From positions 889,501 through 953,500 of the forward strand of contig NZ_CP084737.1 of NCBI RefSeq assembly GCF_024730665.1: 64,000 nt of DNA. The letters run 5' to 3'. The translations under genes and the position numbers were made by a program. Each line of letters begins with the position of its first letter. Position 1 is the first letter of the stretch. Origin of the DNA: Coxiella-like endosymbiont (GTDB lineage: Bacteria; Pseudomonadota; Gammaproteobacteria; Coxiellales; Coxiellaceae). Below the pieces are notes generated by a model, which saw only the letters and a list, made by a program, of their open reading frames with translations, made no database searches and was not told where the DNA came from. Positions 56,358-64,000 of this stretch are shown here, piece after piece.

Positions 56358-57099
56358 ATGATGGGTAAAAATGCAACTTATTTGCCTCAACATGTGGCGA
56401 TTGTAATGGACGGTAATGGCCGCTGGGCTAAGAGTCGTGGACTACCACGTGTCGCTGGCCATCGGGCAGGTGCTAAAATAGTTCGCTATGTGGTAGAGTA
56501 TGCGGCAAAAAGAGGTGTGGATATCTTAACCCTTTTTGCTTTCGGCCTTGAAAATCTAGCGCGTCCGCAATCAGAAGTAAATTTTTTAATGTCTTTATTT
56601 TTGGATGCATTAGAGAGTAATACGGAAGAGCTTTATAAAAATAATGTACAATTACGCATCATTGGTGATCATCGGGATTTTGATGAAAAATTGATATCGC
56701 AGATTTATTCTTCTCAGGAACTCACGAGAAATAATTCAGGTTTAAAACTTATTATTGCTCTTAACTATAGCGGTCGTTGGGATATTGTAGAAGCTGCACG
56801 TCGAATAGGAAAAAAATAGAAAGCCAGGAAATTAACCCTGACTCTGTAACGACTGACTTATTTCATCGACAATTATCTCTAAGCGATCTGCCTGATCCTG
56901 ATTTATTAATTCGTACTAGTGGTGAACAACGGTTGAGTAATTTCATGTTGTGGCAGTTCGCTTACACAGAAATTTTTTTAGCCCAACCCATTGGCCCGAT
57001 TTTAATCGTGCAATATTTGACGAAGCTCTAGCGTTTTATAGGACCCGCCAGCGCCGTTTTGGTTTGACACCGGAACAGGTTAAAAAACAACATGCTTAA
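56358..57099 (+). CDS. uppS: undecaprenyl diphosphate synthase, two frame breaks
   Basis: Cis-prenyltransferase making the C55 lipid carrier for peptidoglycan and LPS from IPP and farnesyl diphosphate. About 246 residues. VAIVMDGNGRWAKSRGLPRVAGHRAGAKIVR holds the catalytic Asp; TLFAFGLENLARPQSEVNFLM; NYSGRWDIVEAARRI; DPDLLIRTSGEQRLSNFMLWQFAYTEIFL. Breaks: the A7 run 56810-56816 (A8 expected) and CCC 56987-56989 (four C expected, restoring PHWPDFN). With both fixed, the frame runs to TAA 57097-57099 and overlaps cdsA. Confidence 0.92.
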
Positions 57100-57922
57100 A
57101 CATCGGTTTCTGACCACGTTGGTATTAATTCCTATTGTTCTGTTAGCCGTTGGATTTTTACCGATGCCGTGGTTTTCGGTCTTGGTAGGTGTAGTGATCG
57201 CCTGGGCAGCATGGGAATGGGCTGCATTGTCAGGTATAATAAGTCATTATGGTCGTGGGCTATATGTTCTTTTAATCGCTGCAGCACTTTGGGCTGCTTA
57301 TTATTTGTCGGTTTTTTGGATATTAATAGCTTCGTTGGTAGTTTGGATATGGATTGCGGTCGCTATTTTCTGCTATACGTTTGGGTTTGCTCCATTGGGT
57401 TTTCAATATTCAATAATTAAAATCATATCGGGATTTTTTACATTGATACCTTGTTGGTTAGCAATTACTGCTTTGCGTGAAGATATTGGCGGTCCTAGGT
57501 GGCTATTATTTGGTTTTGTGGTGGTTTGGGCGGTGGATACTGGAGCTTATATTGCTGGCCAGTGGTGGGGGAAACATACCTTAATTACCCGTGTTAGTCC
57601 TAAAAAGACCTGGGAGGGATTGTGGGGCGGCATTATTTCTGCATTACTCATGGCCGCTGTGATAGGTTTTATATTTCGGCTTCCTTTTGATCGCATCTTC
57701 CTTTTCTGTCTGTTAACCCTAATTACTGTAGTTTTTGCTATTGTTGGTGATCTTTTTGAAAGTATGCTCAAACGTCAAGCTGGTGTTAAAGATTCTGGAC
57801 AATTGTTACCTGGTCATGGTGGCATTCTCGATCGCATTGACAGCGTTGTTGCAGCACTGCCAGTTTTTGTTCTATGCTCTTTACTGATGACTTACTATTA
57901 CCCATCGGTAAACACTACCTAG
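57092..57922 (+). CDS. cdsA: phosphatidate cytidylyltransferase
   Basis: Makes CDP-diacylglycerol, the precursor of all phospholipid head groups. 276 residues with about eight membrane helices. The C-terminal family signature is complete: SMLKRQAGVKDSGQLLPGHG followed by GILDRIDS; also SPKKTWEGLWGG. Intact. In most gammaproteobacteria rseP and bamA follow; here the mevalonate operon converges on it. Confidence 0.95.
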   Translation: MLKHRFLTTLVLIPIVLLAVGFLPMPWFSVLVGVVIAWAAWEWAALSGIISHYGRGLYVLLIAAALWAAYYLSVFWILIASLVVWIWIAVAIFCYTFGFAPLGFQYSIIKIISGFFTLIPCWLAITALREDIGGPRWLLFGFVVVWAVDTGAYIAGQWWGKHTLITRVSPKKTWEGLWGGIISALLMAAVIGFIFRLPFDRIFLFCLLTLITVVFAIVGDLFESMLKRQAGVKDSGQLLPGHGGILDRIDSVVAALPVFVLCSLLMTYYYPSVNTT

Positions 57923-57949
57923 TTTATTGAGGTTACCTCCATGAAAGCG

Positions 57950-57981
57950 GAAAACTAGAAAATAGTACACTGTTAGTTTTC
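57950..57981. terminator. possible bidirectional terminator between cdsA and idi
   Basis: GAAAACTA (57950-57957) and TAGTTTTC (57974-57981) form an 8-bp AT-rich stem with a 16-base loop in the 181-bp spacer between convergent genes. A second short stem, CCTATC/GATAGG, lies just downstream. Weak but well placed. Confidence 0.35.
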
Positions 57982-58103
57982 TCTTGGATCCTATCCTTTT
58001 CTAGAGATAGGCAGGCTTTAATTGAACCACTTTTTGGTAATAGCAATTCTGCCGAGTGATTATTGCAGACAGAGTTTCATAAATTTATCTTCACTCTCAT
58101 TAT

Positions 58104-58649
58104 TCATAAAACACTTTCTAGGTTTTTTAAAGCAATCTTCAAAGCAAGATCTAGCCAAGGTGTAAAAATTTCTGGATGTCGTTTAAGTTCTCTTTCTAAG
58201 TCAGCAATATTAATCCAACGAATAGTATTAATTTCTTTTTTATTAAAATAAATAGTTGTATCCGTTGCAAATCCTACTAGGATATGATCATATTCATTTT
58301 CAATTAAATGGCCAACTTGTGCCGTATATCGAAATTTCCCTACTTCTTTTAAAGGAATTTTTAGTCCCATTTCCTCATATAATCGTCTTTCACCAGCAGC
58401 AACAATTTCTTCCCCTGGCCGAGGGTGACTGCAACAAGTATTACTCCATAAATCACCGCTATGATATTTCTTCGGATGGCGTTTCTGTAATAACAGATGC
58501 CGCTCATCATTCTTTTGTAAAAAAATAAAAATAGAAAAAGCACGATGTAATTTACCTTCACGATGGGCTTTTATTTTATCTTCAGTTCCAATAATACGAT
58601 TATTTTCGTCGATTAATATTACTTGCTGTTTATTCTGTTCATTTATCAT
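58104..58649 (-). CDS. idi: isopentenyl-diphosphate isomerase, type 1
   Basis: Nudix-fold enzyme converting IPP to DMAPP. 181 residues. LHRAFSIFIFLQ, LWSNTCCSHPRPGEE (active-site Cys and metal-ligand His), AGERRLYEEMG (Nudix-like helix) and ENEYDHILVGF (Glu ligands) mark type 1 (E. coli Idi-like), not the FMN-dependent type 2. ATG at 58649 is chosen because it overlaps the mvaD stop; the frame extends 11 codons further upstream. Intact. Last gene of the mevalonate operon. Confidence 0.93.
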   Translation of the reverse strand: MINEQNKQQVILIDENNRIIGTEDKIKAHREGKLHRAFSIFIFLQKNDERHLLLQKRHPKKYHSGDLWSNTCCSHPRPGEEIVAAGERRLYEEMGLKIPLKEVGKFRYTAQVGHLIENEYDHILVGFATDTTIYFNKKEINTIRWINIADLERELKRHPEIFTPWLDLALKIALKNLESVL

Positions 58650-59649
58650 GACTATTCTCAAAGGGGTAAATAATTTCAACATAGGGAAAATGTTGTTTTA
58701 CTTTCTCTGCTTCTGGTTTTAAAAATAATAGCTTAATATTTGGTCCCGCATCCTGTGTAAAATAAAGAACTAAACCGTTTTCTCGAAGTTCCCATACCTT
58801 TTTTACCCATGCAATCGTTTCAGGTGAAGAATATAAAAGCGGTGGCCATGCGGCAAGCATGGTGGCGTGCATGGCTAAAGCGTTCGATTCAGCCGTTTGT
58901 CCCAGCAAATTAAAATCTTTTTCTACGATTGCTTTTTTCAAAAGCGAGAGATCATAATTGGATTTTTCAGACCACGCTGAATAAAGAGCAGACGTAGTGA
59001 CTGTGCGTTTCATCCCTTCTCGTGAGCTGACAGCCTTTTGTTGCTTCGTGATAATACAAAGTCCAATGCTAAGTTCAGGCCAGATTGCTTTAATAGGTTT
59101 CGCATAGCTATCCATTCCATCAGGATTGTTACCGCGTAGCCATTCCACAAATCCATCAAAAATTGAACGACAAGCGCTCCCACTGCCTAAACGAGCCAAA
59201 ATAGAGAGGGATTTTCCATCCAATTGCCAGCCAAAAAAATCATCGAAAGCTTTTATGATAGCCGCATAAGCAGAAGCAGAAGAAGCAAGACCAGCAGCGA
59301 GTGGAATATTAAAATCTAATTCTAATCGATAAGCTTTAGGGACAAGAAAATGAAATTCATCCAAAAAAGACAGCAGACGTTTAGCAGGTGCAACTTCCGA
59401 ATCTAGTGATTGATGATTAACGATTAATTCATGTTGCTGGTTTGAGGATAGTGAAATTTTTGCCAAAGCTCCTTTATTATTCAACGAAACGGACAAACTT
59501 GAGGTGATAGGCAAGTTAAGCTCTATGTTCCGTTTACCCCAATATTTACATAAAGCAATATTTGAGGGTGCAAACGCGCGTCCGAAAGACTGAACGGGAG
59601 TTTTCGATCGGTGGGCAAGCAATTTCAGAAAAATTTCTTCACATCCCAT
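58639..59649 (-). CDS. mvaD: diphosphomevalonate decarboxylase
   Basis: ATP-dependent decarboxylation of diphosphomevalonate to IPP. 336 residues. GHMP-kinase-superfamily features: APSNIALCKYWGKR at the N-terminus, the phosphate loop PLAAGLASSASAYAA, then the family-specific RLGSGSACRSIFDGFVEW and GMDSYAKPI, and the C-terminal FTQDAGPNIKLL with the conserved acidic residue. Intact. Overlaps mvaK2 by 11 bp and idi by 11 bp. Confidence 0.95.
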   Translation of the reverse strand: MGCEEIFLKLLAHRSKTPVQSFGRAFAPSNIALCKYWGKRNIELNLPITSSLSVSLNNKGALAKISLSSNQQHELIVNHQSLDSEVAPAKRLLSFLDEFHFLVPKAYRLELDFNIPLAAGLASSASAYAAIIKAFDDFFGWQLDGKSLSILARLGSGSACRSIFDGFVEWLRGNNPDGMDSYAKPIKAIWPELSIGLCIITKQQKAVSSREGMKRTVTTSALYSAWSEKSNYDLSLLKKAIVEKDFNLLGQTAESNALAMHATMLAAWPPLLYSSPETIAWVKKVWELRENGLVLYFTQDAGPNIKLLFLKPEAEKVKQHFPYVEIIYPFENSHDK

Positions 59650-60588
59650 TAATATTGATATTTACGCCCCTTGGCGTGATAGTCAGTGGAATTTGTTTTA
59701 CGCCGAGATTTCTCTCGTTATTATTTTGCGGAAATGCATTCGATGAGAGAATTCCTACACCAATTACACAATCACCTAAACCAGAGCCGGATATTTTAGC
59801 ACCAAAAATAGAAGGTTTTGCAAGCAATTGATTAATCAGTGTATCCAAAATTTTATTACTTACTTCTAAAGTGATCATTAATTTTTGGCCTTCGTTTAAT
59901 AAACGTCCCAATTCTTGCCAATCACCAGTATTGATGATACTAATCGCGTTTAATGCTAATTTGTCCATTTTTTCATTTATATTTCGATAAAAAATGGGTT
60001 GCTGTTGACGTCGTTTATTCACAATATCAATAGCCTGCCCTGTCTTTAGTTTTGTACCGGAATAGACAACCACTATAGGTGGTCTTCTTTTAAGGGATAA
60101 AATGTGCAACGGGTGATTGCGAAAAGCAATCACCCCACCATAAATACTGGCCGCACAATCAGCACCTGATCCTTGATTTTGCACAGCTTTGATAACGCTC
60201 ATTGCTTCTTGCCATAAATTTTTTTTGTCAGTGGTATTTTCAGCCAAGCACTCATTCCAGCTAACAGTGCTATCGTGACAGCGGCAGAGCTTCCTAGGCC
60301 AATGGCGCTTGGTAAATCCGATTCAATCATCACGTCGCAACCAGTCGGTAGCTTTTTTGAAGCTAAAGCCGTTAAGACAAATTCGAAAGGGGGCAAGGAT
60401 TGTAACTGACGGCGGTCGGCTGTCAGTTCTCCTAACGAGGAATAAATATGGATGGTGTTGTCGTTACGGGGTGTTAGAGATACTAAAATAAATTTATCAA
60501 TAGCTGCTACAATAGCTGTTTTTCCATGAAGCACAGCATATTCACCAAGCAACATTAAACTTCCCGGCGCTTTTGCTCTATACAACAT
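59639..60588 (-). CDS. mvaK2: GHMP kinase, probably phosphomevalonate kinase, one frame break
   Basis: Second kinase of the pathway by gene order. About 316 residues. APGSLMLLGEYAVLHGKTAIVAAID (motif 1), DLPSAIGLGSSAAVTIALL (phosphate loop), NQGSGADCAASIYGG, and the C-terminal GAKISGSGLGDCVIGVG (motif 3). The minus-strand frame breaks in an A8 run (60219-60226; A9 expected). Which of the two kinases acts first cannot be settled from sequence alone. It overlaps its neighbours by 11 bp on each side. Confidence 0.82.
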
Positions 60589-61596
60589 GAGTGCCCTGAT
60601 TGTCGGTTTGAACGGGAATCAGCGAGTAACCGTATCGTTGAGGCAAATCAACCAGGGGCTTATCAGCTGCTACTAATACTGCTCCCCCATTGTCACCGCG
60701 TATGCTACCTGCACCGCAGATTTTTGCGGCGCCGCCAAGTTTCTCTACATCCACAATAAAATTATTTATTTTATCAGGGACAACACCAATAGTTCTTAAT
60801 AGATGGTGATTTTGACGGATACAGTTTTTTATTTCTTCTCGGTCTTCATTTTGTAAAGCTTGATCAAACGCATTCGTAACAGCAGAAAAATCGTTGCCGA
60901 TGGAACTTTTTTTAAAAAAGAAGAAACCTGTGAAACACATTCACCGCTGCTACTTTTTGGTTGACCCGTTTGTACTAATTGTATAGGCAAATCTGGAAGA
61001 GTTCGCTTTTCGAAGTCGCCTTTTTCGTAGCGCAAGCAACCACCGTGATAAACGGTATGCACGTCGAGACCGCTCGAATAACCATGTTGTAAATTTTCCG
61101 ACTCGATGCCTAGCGTTAAATAATCCTCTAAATTTAAATCAATGTTAAGAAATTGGGTAAGGGCGTAAATCAAACTAACAACACTCGCAGCCGAAGATCC
61201 CATGCCGCATCCCATAGGGATGTTAGAATTCGTGACAATATCGATCCCCGTTGGTAATTCGCTTTTTAAGCGATCAAGAACGTTAATAAAAGTAAAAAGT
61301 GATAATTCAAACGGTTTTTTTAATACCTTGCGAATACTTAGACGGCCAGCACGGTATTTGTGGTATTGATTTTTGAGTTTTTTTTGTAATTTTTGAAGTG
61401 TTTGCAAGGTAATTTGTCGACGAAAATCAATCCCCATAAAATGAAAAGAAAAGTGCAAGGGAAAGGTCCATCGTACGATGACTTCCATATAACAATTGAT
61501 AGCAACCGCCAATGCTGGGTACCCATAAAGTACTGCATGTTCACCGGAAAGAATTAATTTGGCGGGTGTTCTTATTTTTAAAAAGTCTTTTTTCAT
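60578..61596 (-). CDS. mvaK1: GHMP kinase, probably mevalonate kinase, one frame break
   Basis: Likely phosphorylates mevalonate. About 339 residues. TPAKLILSGEHAVLYGYPALAVAIN (motif 1, closest to mevalonate kinases), IPMGCGMGSSAASVVSLIYAL (phosphate loop), ESENLQHGYSSGLDVHTVYHGG, and KICGAGSIRGDNGGAVLV (motif 3). The frame breaks in the T6/A7 run of the minus strand (60907-60919); one missing base. 42 bp after the reductase gene. Confidence 0.85.
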
Positions 61597-61638
61597 TTTT
61601 TATCCAACCGTCGTCAGTCGGTAGGTAGAGCAATGATG

Positions 61639-62725
61639 TTATATTAAGATACTTATCAAATTGTGAGATGATGCGGGATTTAGATCTGGCGTGGTTTTTG
61701 TGCGTTCAAATTTTTCATGCGCGCGCATCAATTCTCCGCGGTTTGTCTGGGCGGCCAATAATGATAATTCGCCACACCATACTGTCGCAGCAACAATAAT
61801 TGCTAGTCTTCGTGCATTTTGACCGATTTCAGGATTATCCAGACAACCTAATAATTGCAGGTGTTGTTTCACGAAATCATAGTGCTTTCCATTGCCGACA
61901 GTGCCGACGATGATATTGGGCAGGGTGACAGAAAAATAAAGATCGCCATTGTTGCAAAGCTCTGCGTGAGTAAATCCTTGAGAGCCCTCGACGATATTGG
62001 CAACATCTTGCCCTGTCGCAAGATAAATCGCATACAGTAAATTAGCGAAGTGAGCATTCGCGGTACGTAAACTCCCAGAAATAATCGATCCTATGAGATT
62101 TTTTTGATATGAAGATTAACAATCGCTTCAGGAGTCGTTTTTAATCGTTCTTGGCAAATTTCGCAAGGAATCATCATATCGGCAATGACATATTTCCCAC
62201 GGCCGAGTATCCCGTTAATAGCGGAATTTTTTTATCGACGCAAATATTTCCAGAGATAGAAACATATTTCAATTGAGAATACTTATTGAGCATCCAGTTG
62301 ACAACAGCGTCAGCTGCTTTGGTGAGCATATTATGCCCAGAAGCATCGCCGGTAGTTGCTTCAAGTCTCAGAAATAGTAGATTACCGACTACTTGCATGT
62401 GCCAGCCTATATTTCGGCAAAAGCGGCTGGTGTTTGAGATAGCTTCAGCAACAGCTTCGTTGCCATTGAAATCATCTAAAACTGTTTTTATCGCAGCTGC
62501 ATCTGATCCTTCGAGAAGAATGGAGCGAGTCATTCGATCGTCAAGAATTAGACAATGAAGTCCCTGGCAACATCGAGTCACACTCGCGCCACGACTGGTC
62601 GATGGCCACATAGGAGTTTCAAATGTTGCTAGTGGGACTTCGACTTCAGTGTTTACTTCGGGACCTATAATCTTAATCGGTCCGATAGTTTTTACGGGTA
62701 TAGGTATGGTTCGCATGTCACGCAT
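61639..62725 (-). CDS. HMG-CoA reductase (class I-like), two frame breaks
   Basis: NADPH-dependent reduction of HMG-CoA to mevalonate. About 361 residues. Catalytic Glu in PLATFETPMWPS, Lys in ICVDKKIPAING, Asp in YLATGQDVANIVE, and His in MRAHEKFER; also GRGKYVIADMMIP, HIKKNLIGSIISGSLRTANAHFANLLYA, NIIVGTVGNGKH and GELSLLAAQTNRGELM. Breaks, each one missing base: T7 at 62227-62233 and T7 at 62099-62105 (A runs on the coding strand). With both corrected the frame is continuous. The N-terminus is shorter than in many reductases; ATG 62725 or TTG 62734 are the candidate starts. First gene of the operon. Confidence 0.9.
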
Positions 62726-63583
62726 GATACACAAACAGGAAAAACAATACTACTCACAGATTCATAGTGTGTCCGTTAGTCTAATCTCGCTATTCTCCCA
62801 AAACTAGCATAGGTGGCGGTGAGTGTGTACGGCGTGTTAATTATTAACGATATGAATTTCGTTGCAGAGGAGAGTTTTTCGATAATGATCGACATAATAT
62901 CTGGAGGAAGATGGATAGGAAGGATAGATAGTAGGTTTAGCATTGGAGTTTGGTTTAAAAAGTGTTTAAAGTTGTTTGAAATTCAGTAGCGCTGCCAGAA
63001 TCCACCAGTCTGATTAGAGTTTATAATAAGTCTCTCTCTACTGTGGGGTCCCAGACCGCATCTACTGCAATCAGCCCTGTGCACATCAATTATTTTGAAT
63101 CAGGCCTCTAAATCTTTCCTATATGGCTCGACTGCTTTCATATCTATCTTCGGGTGATTTAGCTAACAAAGTTTGGACTATATTAGTTTAAAAACGAATG
63201 GGCTTTGGGATTAAGTTTGATTAAATCAATGCATTTTTATAATGCGTCTGCATCAATTTCAAAGGGATTATATTAATAAGGCTATACAACTATAAATTCC
63301 TCATTAAGATTCATTCTTCTCTAGCAGAATGTCTTTTGCCCCGAGTGGTTTTTCCTGATAGAGAAGAAACAAGTTAATTATAGTGTCGAATTCGATGGAG
63401 CAAAATCCGAAACCGGATATACGAATGCTTCGAAATAGGCAGATTATGGATTATAAAGTATGGATAATCATAAATCGAGGGGTTATAATGCCTTCTGTTT
63501 TTTTATCTCGGTGCGAAAGGATTTGCAGGTCTAAGGCTAGGGAATATGGCGGAATAATCGAAAAAAAGTGTAGTCCTGATACT
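62726..63583. other. region between HMG-CoA reductase and bamA
   Basis: About 0.85 kb between divergent genes. No recognisable coding sequence; rseP, which precedes bamA in most gammaproteobacteria, is not visible even as fragments. It must contain both promoters, but I see no convincing hexamer pair. Confidence 0.6.
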
Positions 63584-64000
63584 ATGATATTTCGTAAACG
63601 TTTTTTCTTTATAATCGCATTACTTACTTTTTGTATTCCCTTTGGCATAGCAGCCGATGACTTCGTGATTCGCTTCATTCAGATTCGAGGCTTGCAAGGA
63701 ATGTCGCCAGAGACGGTTCTCAGTTATCTTCCCATCCATAAAGGCCAAGAATATACATCAAAAAAAGGACGACACATCCTTCAAGAGTTGTATGGGACGG
63801 GATTTTTTGATGATGTTCGATTAAGTCGTCGAGGAGATGCTTTGATTATTGTGTTGAAAGAACGTCCTCTAATAAGTTTGATTCGCATTAGTGGAAACAA
63901 AACTATTGAATCTAGAAAATTAAGTCTCATTTTGAATACACTCAATATTGCGGAAGGGCAGCCTTTAAATCCTAATGCCCTAAATAGAATTGAACAGGGA
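63584..64000 (+). CDS. bamA: outer membrane assembly factor BamA, N-terminal part (continues beyond window)
   Basis: Core of the beta-barrel assembly machine. 139 residues are present. Signal peptide MIFRKRFFFIIALLTFCIPF followed by an Ala-Ala cleavage site, then POTRA 1 (DFVIRFIQIRGLQGMSPETVLSYLPIHKGQEY, then LYGTGFFDDVRLSRRGDALIIVLKERPL) and the start of POTRA 2 (ISLIRISGNKTIESRKL). The frame is open back to ATG 63488, but the signal peptide fixes the start at 63584. Confidence 0.93.
   Translation, partial: MIFRKRFFFIIALLTFCIPFGIAADDFVIRFIQIRGLQGMSPETVLSYLPIHKGQEYTSKKGRHILQELYGTGFFDDVRLSRRGDALIIVLKERPLISLIRISGNKTIESRKLSLILNTLNIAEGQPLNPNALNRIEQG

Overview
The window looks like chromosome of a host-restricted gammaproteobacterium close to Coxiella, most likely a tick Coxiella-like endosymbiont. 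Three things suggest this. Blocks of conserved housekeeping genes are separated by AT-rich stretches of 0.6-4 kb with no intact gene. radA is visibly rotting. An operon for the mevalonate route to isopentenyl diphosphate (rare in gammaproteobacteria, known in Coxiella) sits where other gammaproteobacteria carry MEP-pathway and envelope genes. The taxonomic call is from protein character and gene order; no database was searched.

Layout. 1-7.7 kb: 3' part of pyrG, a 2.7 kb eroded gap, then kdsA, eno, ftsB, surE, nlpD. 7.7-11.7 kb: a 4 kb gap with no recognisable gene. 11.7-27.6 kb: tpiA, secG, tRNA-Leu(GAG) and all fourteen complex I genes nuoA-N. 27.6-29.2 kb: gap. 29.2-35.1 kb: initiator tRNA, rimP, nusA, infB, rbfA, truB. 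35.1-36.2 kb: radA pseudogene. 36.3-41.1 kb: glyA, nrdR, nusB, gap, thiL, pgpA. 42.0-51.5 kb: sdhCDAB-sucABCD behind a strong-looking promoter. 52.1-57.9 kb: map (minus strand), rpsB, tsf, pyrH, frr, uppS, cdsA. 58.1-62.7 kb, minus strand: HMG-CoA reductase, two GHMP kinases, diphosphomevalonate decarboxylase and type 1 IPP isomerase. 63.6 kb to the end: 5' part of bamA.

How it works together. Succinate dehydrogenase and the 2-oxoglutarate-to-succinate steps of the TCA cycle feed complex I and the quinone pool. The minus-strand operon makes IPP and DMAPP, which the adjacent uppS needs for the undecaprenyl carrier. kdsA, cdsA, pgpA and bamA serve the outer membrane and phospholipids. thiL makes thiamine diphosphate, the cofactor of SucA and a B vitamin of interest in a blood-feeder symbiont.

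Most striking pattern. I count 25 single frame breaks in 19 otherwise intact conserved genes, many of them essential. By reading-frame arithmetic 22 are one-base losses, nearly all inside a mononucleotide run (A, T, G or C). Either the sequence carries systematic homopolymer errors, or the genome has many slippery runs rescued by transcriptional slippage. Raw reads would decide. I therefore annotate these genes as single CDS features with the break noted. radA is different: it has substitutions, stops and shifts throughout and is a true pseudogene.

A second pattern is a scatter of long perfect inverted repeats of unrelated sequence. One is a 37-bp-arm repeat translated in frame inside nuoG, one a 32-bp palindrome translated inside nlpD, one a 34-bp-arm repeat between rpsB and tsf, and others lie in gaps. 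I found no insertion sequence, CRISPR array, phage gene or toxin system.
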